Below, one piece after another: positions 1 through 6,743 of a stretch of 13,146 nt of DNA. The notes beneath the pieces are model-generated. The model made no database searches. It was not told the origin of the DNA and worked only from the letters and a program-made list of their open reading frames with translations. Both the position numbers and the translations under genes were made by a program. The stretch comes from an uncultured Eubacteriaceae bacterium (GTDB taxonomy: Bacteria; Bacillota; Clostridia; Lachnospirales; Lachnospiraceae), in the NCBI GenBank assembly GCA_945938055.1, contig CAMEUH010000044.1, positions 1 through 13,146 of the forward strand, given 5' to 3'. The stretch's first letter is position 1. The number at the start of each line of letters is the position of its first letter.

Positions 1-28
1 TAGTATCGGAACTTGATAAGAGTGATAT

Positions 29-34
29 GGAGAG
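29..34 (+). promoter_or_regulatory. Ribosome binding site deciding the lipoprotein start
   Basis: GGAGAG lies 7 nt before ATG 42. It overlaps the alternative ATG at 27, which would add five residues (MESEF) before the signal peptide and has no site of its own in view. This supports translation from 42. Confidence 0.7.
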
Positions 35-41
35 TGAATTT

Positions 42-1271
42 ATGAGACACAAAAGAGCGTGCACAGTGACCATGCTGGTTATAAGCTGCTTTTGCTTTAT
101 GGGGTGTGGGAAAAAAGAACAAGTGGCATTATCGGTATGGTGCCCTTCGGATAATATCTCAATGATGACAGAAATGGCAGAAGAGTTTAAAAATCTGCAT
201 GCGGGTGAGGTGGAGCTTTCCATCACGATTAGTGAAGAAGAGGAAATTAGTTGTAAGGAAACAGTACTCGCAAATCCGAAAGCGGCGGCGGATGTATTTA
301 TTTTTGCGGCGGACCAGTTTGAAGAACTTTGGAGGCAGGAAATGTTGCTTCCAATTACGCTTCATACAGAGAAGATTATTGAAGACAATGGCGGCATTGA
401 TTCCGGTGCAATCCGTTGTGCAACAAGAAATGAAACATTGTATGCATATCCGGTTACTGCAAGTAATGGATACTTTTTATATTACAATTCCCAGTATCTG
501 ACAGAGGATGATGTAAAAAGTCTGGATCGGATTCTGGACGTTGCTGCGGCAAATGGAAAGAAGTTTGCAATGGATTTTAGCAGTGGATGGTACATTTATT
601 CGTTTTTCAAAGGTGCCGGTCTGGATGTTGAAATGACAGAAGACGGCCTTGGAAATGAATGTAACTGGAATGCAACAGATACGAAGATAAAGGGAATTGA
701 CGTGGCACAGGCGATGCTTTCCATTGCCGGACATAAAGGATTCTTAAGTTGTGGAGATGAAGCTTTTACTAATGGAGTGGCAGATGGAAGCATTATTGCA
801 GGGGTAAACGGAACATGGAATGCAACTAAGGTTGAAACTGCATGGGGAGAGCATTATGCGGCAGCAAAGCTTCCGGAATATACGGTTGCGGGACAGAAGG
901 TTCAGATGTGTAGTTTTGCGGGTTATAAGCTTGCCGGAGTGAATGCATTTACGCAGAATCCCAAGTGGGCAATGTTATTTGCAGAATGGATTACTAATGA
1001 AGAAAATCAGATGAAGCGTTTTGAAATGCGGGGAGAAGGTCCGTCCAATGTTAAGGCAGCGGCATCAAGTGTGGTACAGAAAGCACCTGCAATTGCTGCA
1101 CTTGGAGAACAGGCAGAGTATGGATATCTTCAGAATGTGGCAGAAACATTCTGGAGTCCAAGTTATATTTTTGGAACGATTATAGCAGCAGAAAATCCAG
1201 ACGGAAGGGATTTACAGCAGCTGCTTGATGAGATGACCAAAGAGATTAGGGGACTTTCTGGGAAACCATAA
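42..1271 (+). CDS. Extracellular solute-binding lipoprotein, MalE-like (family 1)
   Basis: Predicted lipid-anchored binding protein of a sugar ABC system, held on the outer face of the membrane; 409 residues, normal for the family. The N terminus is a lipoprotein signal: basic MRHKR, a hydrophobic run, then lipobox F-M-G-C with the lipidated cysteine at residue 22. The mature part begins with the typical LSVWCPSDN strand. Its C-terminal part carries a MalE-like segment (GTWNA near residue 260, SFAGYKL, then NPKWAMLFAEWITNEENQ), so a malto- or other oligosaccharide ligand is plausible but not proven. The start at 42 is preferred over ATG 27 because GGAGAG (29-34) sits 7 nt before it and the signal peptide then starts correctly. 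The frame stays open to the left edge. No permease gene follows; the next gene, 33 bp on, is a membrane HD-GYP protein. A permease could lie left of the window. Confidence 0.9.
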   Translation: MRHKRACTVTMLVISCFCFMGCGKKEQVALSVWCPSDNISMMTEMAEEFKNLHAGEVELSITISEEEEISCKETVLANPKAAADVFIFAADQFEELWRQEMLLPITLHTEKIIEDNGGIDSGAIRCATRNETLYAYPVTASNGYFLYYNSQYLTEDDVKSLDRILDVAAANGKKFAMDFSSGWYIYSFFKGAGLDVEMTEDGLGNECNWNATDTKIKGIDVAQAMLSIAGHKGFLSCGDEAFTNGVADGSIIAGVNGTWNATKVETAWGEHYAAAKLPEYTVAGQKVQMCSFAGYKLAGVNAFTQNPKWAMLFAEWITNEENQMKRFEMRGEGPSNVKAAASSVVQKAPAIAALGEQAEYGYLQNVAETFWSPSYIFGTIIAAENPDGRDLQQLLDEMTKEIRGLSGKP

Positions 1272-1304
1272 AATATGGATTTGCGGACAGGAGGTTGATG
1301 CGTC

Positions 1305-2624
1305 GTGAAAAAGATACCGTTTCGAATCTTTATTACCGTGCTGATTGCAGGGATGGTGGGTATTTTTGGCGAAATTATCTTAAAATATAATATCGACAGA
1401 CTGTCGGATAATTATCGCATGATTGCAAATGAAATTGTTGTCAACAGACAATATACGACGCAGATTAATCTTCTTGCTTATCAGCATCAGGCACTTGTCA
1501 GCCGTCATGTCATAACAGAGGATGAAGCGGCTTATGATGGATATGAGGCAGAAGCAGAGCAGATTCGGGTCAGGCTGCTGAAAGAACTGGAAGAATTTTC
1601 TGAAAGAATGGCAGGAGATGAAAGAGAGCAGATTTTTCACAAAGTTTACTCTAATATGAACAGCTATCTCCAGAATGCCAATACAGCTTTAAAGTTTAGC
1701 CGGGAAGGAAGCAAAGGTACGGCGGCTTATTACTGCAATAATATCATGAATAATTTTTTGCAGAAGGTTAATGGAAGTATCCAGGAGCTGGATGAATTTA
1801 CCACGGCGGAATTAGAGGATGCATATGAGCGTATGGAAAGTTACATATGGATTTCAAGAATCAGTGAAATCATATGTATTACGGCTATCATAGTTGCCAC
1901 CGTTATTTGCTTGTTATATTGTGTCAGAATCACATCGAATCTGGACCGGTATAAGGATGAACTGGAAAAAGAAGTTGAGGAGAGGAATGCAAAAACCATT
2001 GCCATCCAGAATAATACCATTATCGGAATGGCAAATCTGATTGAAAATCGTGACGGTGACACGGGAGGTCATGTAAAGCGTACAAGTGGTTATGTGGGAT
2101 TGATTGCAAAAGCGGCACAGGAAGAAGGATATTATTCGGAAATTCTTACAGATTCCTACATAGGACTTCTGGTTAAGGCAGCACCACTTCATGATATCGG
2201 AAAAATTGCGGTACCAGACAGCATATTGAAAAAGCCCGGCAAACTGACACCGGAAGAATTTGAAAAAATTAAGGACCATGCGGCTGAAGGCGGTAAAATT
2301 GTCCGTGAAGTTCTTGAAAATATTGAAGAAAAGGAGTATGTGGATATTGCCGAGCAGGTTGCATCCTGCCATCATGAAAAATGGGATGGAAGTGGGTATC
2401 CACACGGCCTGAAAGAAACGGACATCCCGATTGGTGCAAGAATCATGGCAATCGCAGATGTATTTGATGCATTGGTATCCAAACGCTGTTATAAGGAGGC
2501 AATGACATCAAAGGAGGCATTTGATGTCATTCAGAAATCAGCAGGTACTCATTTTGATCCGGTGCTGGCACGACTTTTCCTGGAGAATAAGGAAAAAGTA
2601 TGCAGCATTTTATCTTGTGGATAG
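1305..2624 (+). CDS. Membrane-bound HD-GYP protein, predicted c-di-GMP phosphodiesterase
   Basis: Predicted signalling enzyme that hydrolyses cyclic-di-GMP at the inner face of the membrane; 439 residues. TM1 lies at about 7-27. An external region of about 150 residues (28-180) looks all-helical, like a four-helix-bundle sensor, and is followed by TM2 at about 181-206. A charged signalling helix (about 210-245) leads into the HD-GYP domain. The domain looks intact: NRDGDTGGHVKRT from 248, LHDIGK with H296-D297, HH at 356-357 and GYP at 364-366. The start is GTG at 1305, with AGGAGG (1289-1294) 10 nt upstream; ATG 1298 is out of frame. The gene follows the solute-binding lipoprotein by 33 bp on the same strand, with no promoter or terminator seen between, so co-transcription is likely and the lipoprotein may deliver the signal. 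Diguanylate cyclase motifs are absent. Activity on another cyclic dinucleotide cannot be excluded. Confidence 0.92.
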   Translation: MKKIPFRIFITVLIAGMVGIFGEIILKYNIDRLSDNYRMIANEIVVNRQYTTQINLLAYQHQALVSRHVITEDEAAYDGYEAEAEQIRVRLLKELEEFSERMAGDEREQIFHKVYSNMNSYLQNANTALKFSREGSKGTAAYYCNNIMNNFLQKVNGSIQELDEFTTAELEDAYERMESYIWISRISEIICITAIIVATVICLLYCVRITSNLDRYKDELEKEVEERNAKTIAIQNNTIIGMANLIENRDGDTGGHVKRTSGYVGLIAKAAQEEGYYSEILTDSYIGLLVKAAPLHDIGKIAVPDSILKKPGKLTPEEFEKIKDHAAEGGKIVREVLENIEEKEYVDIAEQVASCHHEKWDGSGYPHGLKETDIPIGARIMAIADVFDALVSKRCYKEAMTSKEAFDVIQKSAGTHFDPVLARLFLENKEKVCSILSCG

Positions 2625-2638
2625 TGGGAAAAGGGATA

Positions 2639-3274
2639 TTATTGAATTTCCCGAATCAAGCAGTACTGTTTTAAGGAAAAATTCTTTTCAACCACACCAT
2701 AGATTTTAAAGCCAAAATGCTGATAGAATTCCACATTTTTGGGATTGTGAGTTTCTAACGAAATCATGAGGTTATGACGGGTGGCATAAGCAATGGTTTC
2801 ATTCATAAGGTTTGCTGCGATTCCATGGTGCTGGACAGAAGGACTGACTGCCAGATAAATAATGTGGAGACGCTGATTCTGATGCAGTTGGTCCGTCCAG
2901 CTGGAATTCAGATAATCCTCGCCCTTCAGAAAATTGTGGAGGGTCTTTAAGGATGGGTCCTCCTTAATTAGAAAGGTATCTGTCTGAAGAACTGCCTTGG
3001 CTTCGGAGAGATAGTAACGGAAGAAATTGTATGGTTCGGCTTCATCGGATACGACCAGAACTCCATTTAAATCTTTACTGTCAGCAAAAATCTCACAGGT
3101 TTCGTAAAATTCATCCATGTCACAGTGAAATAATTCCGGCATCAGTTTTTTACGTATGTCTGGATCTGGAATTAGAGTCTCATAAAGCGGGTCATGTGCA
3201 AAACAGGTATTTAAAAGTTTTTCAAGCTTTGGTAAATCTTCTTTTTGTACGCGGTATAATTTGTCACTTGTCAT
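2639..3274 (-). CDS. GNAT-family N-acetyltransferase
   Basis: Predicted cytosolic acetyl-CoA-dependent acetyltransferase, 211 residues, substrate unknown. The acetyl-CoA site is visible in the C-terminal half: strand LHIIYLAVSPS (about 136-146) followed by Q148-H-H-G-I-A153, matching the Q/R-x-x-G-x-G/A loop of motif A. The usual C-terminal NVEFYQHFGFK segment (about 180-190) is also present. The N-terminal 120 residues are less typical and may set substrate choice. An in-frame stop lies only 12 nt upstream of ATG 3274, so the start cannot lie further upstream. The ribosome site is weak (GGAA about 10 nt upstream). It follows the M28 peptidase gene after 65 bp on the same strand and may be its operon partner. 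Its 3' end faces the HD-GYP gene, with only 14 bp between the stop codons and no convincing terminator. Confidence 0.88.
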   Translation of the reverse strand: MTSDKLYRVQKEDLPKLEKLLNTCFAHDPLYETLIPDPDIRKKLMPELFHCDMDEFYETCEIFADSKDLNGVLVVSDEAEPYNFFRYYLSEAKAVLQTDTFLIKEDPSLKTLHNFLKGEDYLNSSWTDQLHQNQRLHIIYLAVSPSVQHHGIAANLMNETIAYATRHNLMISLETHNPKNVEFYQHFGFKIYGVVEKNFSLKQYCLIREIQ

Positions 3275-3339
3275 GATATTTTTCCATCAGTCGGATGGTT
3301 CCTTTCTTATGATTTGATAGCATCATTTTATGTCATTTA

Positions 3340-5391
3340 TTATTCGTCAATGAATGAATTCTTTAGCACCTGGCATGAATCTGCAATGCTATCGGATAGC
3401 AGATGATACTGGTCTTTCAGAACTTTTTTCAAATACTGCATTTCCTTATCATAGCTGATGTTCTTTTGCATAGAGTCCTGATTTCCCAAAAGTTCCTGCA
3501 CAACAGGATAAAGTCCTGTATGCTTCATTAACCGCTGATATCCCCATTTCAGACGCTCCTTTGGCTGGTTAAAGACATAGTTCGTAAAATGGTTGTAAAC
3601 CTCTTCATCAAACATAAAAGCATATGCATTATTATCGATTTCATAGATATTCTGAAGTGCCTTGTTTCGGTTGTTTTCCGATAAATTAAGAATGCTTTCT
3701 TCCAGAAAGTGTATCTTTTGCTGTAGTATTTCGTGTGGATAGTGAACATTGCCATACCAGTCAATCCTCACGAAAGCATCCTGTTCTGCTTTAAACTTTT
3801 GAAGAACTGTTTGTTCCAAATCCCTTGATGAGGTGAAAAGATTTTCAGCTTCGTCTGTTTTTTCGGCATCTAATAAAGAACGGTATGTTTTGTTTATGTC
3901 GGAAATCTGCAGATATTCCTTTTGTGCAGTTCTTTTGGCGGCTTGAAGTACAGTTAAAAGCTCTTCCTTTTTTTGCAGAATATTTTCTGGTTTAAAGTCG
4001 TCGCTTACGAAAATGCTGTCGCAGGTAATAGACTGTATACCCTTTTCCAGTTTCTTAAGAACCGGAGTAAAGCAGAGTGGAACCACAGCAGTATTGTCCA
4101 GTTCCGTAATGAAAAGGCTAAATAATTCATGGTGAAGCCGGTAAACCTTTTCATCATAAAATTTGTCATTATCAAACTGGGAATGATAGTGTGTTTCCAT
4201 AAATTTCCCACCGGTAAAGTCATTTACCATGGACGGGATACCTGCAATTGCCATGGAAAAATCATCAGACCAGGTCTCGATAGGAGCTGTAATAGTGGTT
4301 TCATCCGGATAAGCTCTGGTAAGTTCGGGAAGATTCTCAAGAAATTTTTCAAGAAAGTTCTTGTACTCGAAACAGCTTCGGATTCTTGCCCTTGTTCCGT
4401 GTGCCAGAGCAGGAAGTTCAAAATTCAAGTCTGCAATTACTTTTCCGACCCATTCCGGGTGTGCAGTAAAAATCTGTTCATAAGCCCCCGTGGACCAGTC
4501 AAAATTAGAATCCACAACACCCCATTCCTCGGCAGCCATTGCACATAACATTATGGTGTTATTTGGAGTATAGCCACTTGCAATTAGTGCTTTTGCAATG
4601 CCAAACATCATGGAAACAGCAGTATTGTCATCCTGAAATCCACTGAAATAGGAATCATAATGGGCAGAAAGAAGGATGATACGGTCTTTATGCTTTCCAG
4701 GTATGCAGCCGGTAATGTTGTAAGTAGTGCAGTTCTTTTTTACACGGCTGTCGGAATCAAGAAATACCTTAATTTCACCGCGCTTTTTCAATAAGGATTT
4801 CAGAATCTTTGCATCCTTTCTGGAAATGGAAAAAGCAGGAGCATCATCCGGACCGGCAATATCCTGTGCGTTAAGGGATTCCTCGTCAATTTCTCCATAA
4901 CCTCCGCTTTGAACAGCAATTAATGCCTTTGCTCCTTTAAGATGTGCCTGATAGACAGGATAATTAATCCACCATTCTTCCCGCTGGTTAATATCTACAA
5001 GAACAAGCTTGTCTTTTACATCCACCCCTTCATAGTCCTTTTTGGTTCCTTTGTTTCGGTAGACAAGGGAAAATTCTTTGGAACCGTCTGTGACAAGGGT
5101 TGTCTGATAGGCTCCCAGCTGAATGTCCTTCTGGATGCCATCCTCATCGGTATAGGTAAGCACTGCTTTATGAAATTCCCATCCATCAACAGTAATGGCA
5201 TCCTTTCTTATCTGTGAGAGACCAATTTGTTCCATTTCATTTTTTAGCAGCTCACCTGTTTCAAATTCAGCCACAGAACCGGCAGGACGATAGCCCAATA
5301 CTTCATTGGAACGATAATTTTCCATGCGTTTTGCCAGCTGATAAGAATAATTGATATCGATATTTTCCATAATTTTTTCCTGTATATTCAT
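3340..5391 (-). CDS. M28-family zinc metallopeptidase (aminopeptidase-like) with PA-like insert and long C-terminal extension
   Basis: Predicted di-zinc exopeptidase of 683 residues. The M28 ligands can be placed: H244 and D246 (SAHYDS), D255 as bridging ligand (QDDN), E288-E289 (AAEEWG) as catalytic base and ligand, D321 (IADLNFE) and H403 (THYHSQFDN). A protease-associated-like segment lies at about 113-190 (KDKLVLVDINQRE, GAKALIAVQSGG), inserted before the catalytic core as in many M28 enzymes. No signal peptide or membrane segment is visible, so it is probably cytosolic and would trim imported peptides. The region from about 440 to 683 is a charged, helix-rich extension beyond the usual catalytic fold that I do not recognise. 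The start is well supported by GGAGGG, about 6-7 nt upstream of ATG 5391. It has its own promoter and precedes the GNAT gene. Exact substrate specificity cannot be read. Confidence 0.9.
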   Translation of the reverse strand: MNIQEKIMENIDINYSYQLAKRMENYRSNEVLGYRPAGSVAEFETGELLKNEMEQIGLSQIRKDAITVDGWEFHKAVLTYTDEDGIQKDIQLGAYQTTLVTDGSKEFSLVYRNKGTKKDYEGVDVKDKLVLVDINQREEWWINYPVYQAHLKGAKALIAVQSGGYGEIDEESLNAQDIAGPDDAPAFSISRKDAKILKSLLKKRGEIKVFLDSDSRVKKNCTTYNITGCIPGKHKDRIILLSAHYDSYFSGFQDDNTAVSMMFGIAKALIASGYTPNNTIMLCAMAAEEWGVVDSNFDWSTGAYEQIFTAHPEWVGKVIADLNFELPALAHGTRARIRSCFEYKNFLEKFLENLPELTRAYPDETTITAPIETWSDDFSMAIAGIPSMVNDFTGGKFMETHYHSQFDNDKFYDEKVYRLHHELFSLFITELDNTAVVPLCFTPVLKKLEKGIQSITCDSIFVSDDFKPENILQKKEELLTVLQAAKRTAQKEYLQISDINKTYRSLLDAEKTDEAENLFTSSRDLEQTVLQKFKAEQDAFVRIDWYGNVHYPHEILQQKIHFLEESILNLSENNRNKALQNIYEIDNNAYAFMFDEEVYNHFTNYVFNQPKERLKWGYQRLMKHTGLYPVVQELLGNQDSMQKNISYDKEMQYLKKVLKDQYHLLSDSIADSCQVLKNSFIDE

Positions 5392-5426
5392 CGGGTTCCC
5401 TCCAAATGAATTGATTATGCGGCTAT

Positions 5427-5456
5427 ATTATAGCACTTATGAGAAAAAAGTGTAGA
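5427..5456 (-). promoter_or_regulatory. Sigma-A-type promoter of the M28 peptidase gene
   Basis: On the minus strand, TCTACA (5451-5456, four of six matches to TTGACA) is followed by 18 nt and then a perfect TATAAT (5427-5432). TGC just before the -10 box gives an extended -10. Transcription would begin about 30 nt before the start codon, leaving a short leader with no room for a riboswitch. Confidence 0.72.
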
Positions 5457-5508
5457 GGAAAATGAGGTTTCAGTAAAAAAGATTAACTAATTATAACGAA
5501 AAATTAAC

Positions 5509-5537
5509 TTGGACATCCCGTCAAAATAAGCTATAAT
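5509..5537 (+). promoter_or_regulatory. Consensus sigma-A promoter of the cytosolic HD-GYP gene
   Basis: TTGGAC (5509-5514), exactly 17 nt, then TATAAT (5532-5537). This is close to consensus and should be strong. The leader to the TTG start is only about 26 nt. Together with the divergent promoter at 5427-5456 it accounts for the 178-bp gap between the two genes. Confidence 0.85.
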
Positions 5538-5569
5538 AATACTACTATAAAGTTAAGGCGGTATGACAT

Positions 5570-6679
5570 TTGGCAAAGAGAACTTTTGTGAGAACCAGAT
5601 CCTTACAGAATGGAATGAGAATTGACCAGTATATTGTGGATAAGTCGGGAAGAATGCTTGTGGGACGTGGCACCATACTGGACGAATACATGATTAATTC
5701 CATGCTGAAAATGGGCATTACGGGAGTCTATGTCGGAGATGGGGAAGAGGAACCGGAGAAAGAAAAGAAACCAAAAGAGGTCGTGATTTCTCCCAAGGTA
5801 CAGGAAACGATAGAAAAGAATATTGTGTCGGATCGCTCCAAGGTTAAACTTACGGAAAGCGTCAAGAAAAGAGTGGAAGAAGGAATCCAGTATCTTTATA
5901 GTAATACAGATTCGGAAACTTTTACGGATGCCACCAATAGTATTGCCAGCGACTTAATGAAGGCAATTACGGAAAATGATGCGATTGCCGTGGATATTGA
6001 TGCCTTAAAGGTTAGTGATGAGTATACCTTTAAACATAGCGTGGATGTTGCCACCATGGCAATGATTATAGCGAAAAAACATGGACTAAATGATAAGGAA
6101 ATCTATGAAATCGGAATTGCGGGTCTGCTGCATGATGTGGGCAAGTCCAAGATACCCAATGAAGTTTTAAATAAACCGGGAAAGCTGACGGATGATGAGT
6201 TTGCATTGATGAAGCAGCATTCTTTATTTGGGTATGGGATTCTCAAAGAAAAAAAGGATATTTCGGAGCCTATCCGCATGGGCGTTCTGCAGCATCACGA
6301 GAAGATTAACGGAAAGGGATATCCGATTGGAGTACCGGCAGGTAAAATCAGCCGTTATGCCAAAATTTTGTCCGTGGCTGATATTTATGATGCCTTGGTG
6401 ACAGAAAGACCCTATAAGAAAGCATTTTCCAAACGGGATGCGGTGGAAATGATTATGTCCATGACAGATGAACTGGATATTTCTGCCATGAAAAGTTTTC
6501 TGGGAAGTGTGATTCTTTATCCGGTTAATTCAATTATACAGTTAAGTAACGGAGAACAGGCGAAGGTCGTTGAAAATAACCCGGAGTGTATTTTGCGGCC
6601 GAAGGTTGTGGGACTTACGTCAGGAAATGTATACAATCTGGCAGAGGATCTGAAATGTGCAAGCCTTGTTATTTTGTAG
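5570..6679 (+). CDS. Cytosolic HD-GYP protein with N-terminal DUF3391-like domain, predicted c-di-GMP phosphodiesterase
   Basis: Predicted soluble cyclic-di-GMP phosphodiesterase, 369 residues. Residues 6-57 form a small beta-rich domain of the kind often found before HD-GYP (DUF3391-like: MRIDQYIVDKSGRMLVGRG). A lysine- and glutamate-rich linker follows at 58-75. The HD-GYP domain spans about 145-300 with an intact core: H156 in FKHSVDVA, LLHDVGK with H188-D189, H242-H243 and G250-Y-P252. A tail of about 65 residues (PVNSIIQLSNGEQAKVV and onward) follows and is common in clostridial members. The start is TTG at 5570, supported by AAGGCGG (5555-5561) 8 nt upstream; ATG 5563 is out of frame. 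No membrane segment is present, so input must come from inside the cell or from a partner. It is transcribed alone from a strong promoter. Confidence 0.92.
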   Translation: MAKRTFVRTRSLQNGMRIDQYIVDKSGRMLVGRGTILDEYMINSMLKMGITGVYVGDGEEEPEKEKKPKEVVISPKVQETIEKNIVSDRSKVKLTESVKKRVEEGIQYLYSNTDSETFTDATNSIASDLMKAITENDAIAVDIDALKVSDEYTFKHSVDVATMAMIIAKKHGLNDKEIYEIGIAGLLHDVGKSKIPNEVLNKPGKLTDDEFALMKQHSLFGYGILKEKKDISEPIRMGVLQHHEKINGKGYPIGVPAGKISRYAKILSVADIYDALVTERPYKKAFSKRDAVEMIMSMTDELDISAMKSFLGSVILYPVNSIIQLSNGEQAKVVENNPECILRPKVVGLTSGNVYNLAEDLKCASLVIL

Positions 6680-6690
6680 AAACAGGAACG

Positions 6691-6708
6691 TGTTATTTTA
6701 TCATAACA
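6691..6708. terminator. Small AT-rich hairpin after the HD-GYP gene (possible weak terminator)
   Basis: TGTTAT (6691-6696) and ATAACA (6703-6708) pair perfectly around a 6-nt loop, 11 nt after the HD-GYP stop. The stem is AT-rich and no T-run follows on the plus strand, so termination would be weak or factor-assisted. Confidence 0.3.
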
Positions 6709-6718
6709 GATATAAAGC

Positions 6719-6743
6719 CAGTCCGGAGGGTTACTCCAGACTG
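6719..6743 (-). terminator. Hairpin at the end of the fusion gene, likely terminator
   Basis: A 10-bp stem with one mismatch: CAGTCCGGAG (6719-6728) against CTCCAGACTG (6734-6743), with a 5-nt loop. Read on the minus strand it is followed by GGCTTTATAT, a partial U-tract. Unusually, the stop codon of the epimerase-GH26 gene (6731-6733) lies in the loop, so the last codons form one arm. It could also slow plus-strand read-through from the HD-GYP gene. Confidence 0.5.

Noticed and set aside
1..16. Possible end of an upstream gene (stop TGA 14-16)
   Set aside because: Only four codons are visible, so it cannot be told from chance.
1914..2405. 163-codon minus-strand open frame
   Set aside because: Lies wholly inside the HD-GYP gene and has no recognisable protein family.
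2626..2652. GGGAAA/TTTCCC hairpin between the convergent HD-GYP and GNAT genes
   Set aside because: Six-bp stem with a 15-nt loop, partly inside the GNAT coding region and without a T-run; too weak to call a terminator.
3313..3357. Possible minus-strand promoter for the GNAT gene (TTGACG at the M28 gene end, AATGAT 17 nt on)
   Set aside because: The -10 match is poor and the -35 lies in coding sequence; co-transcription with the M28 gene explains the GNAT gene as well.
4129..4548. 139-codon plus-strand open frame
   Set aside because: Antisense to the zinc-site region of the M28 peptidase; cysteine-rich but family-less, a shadow of the real gene.
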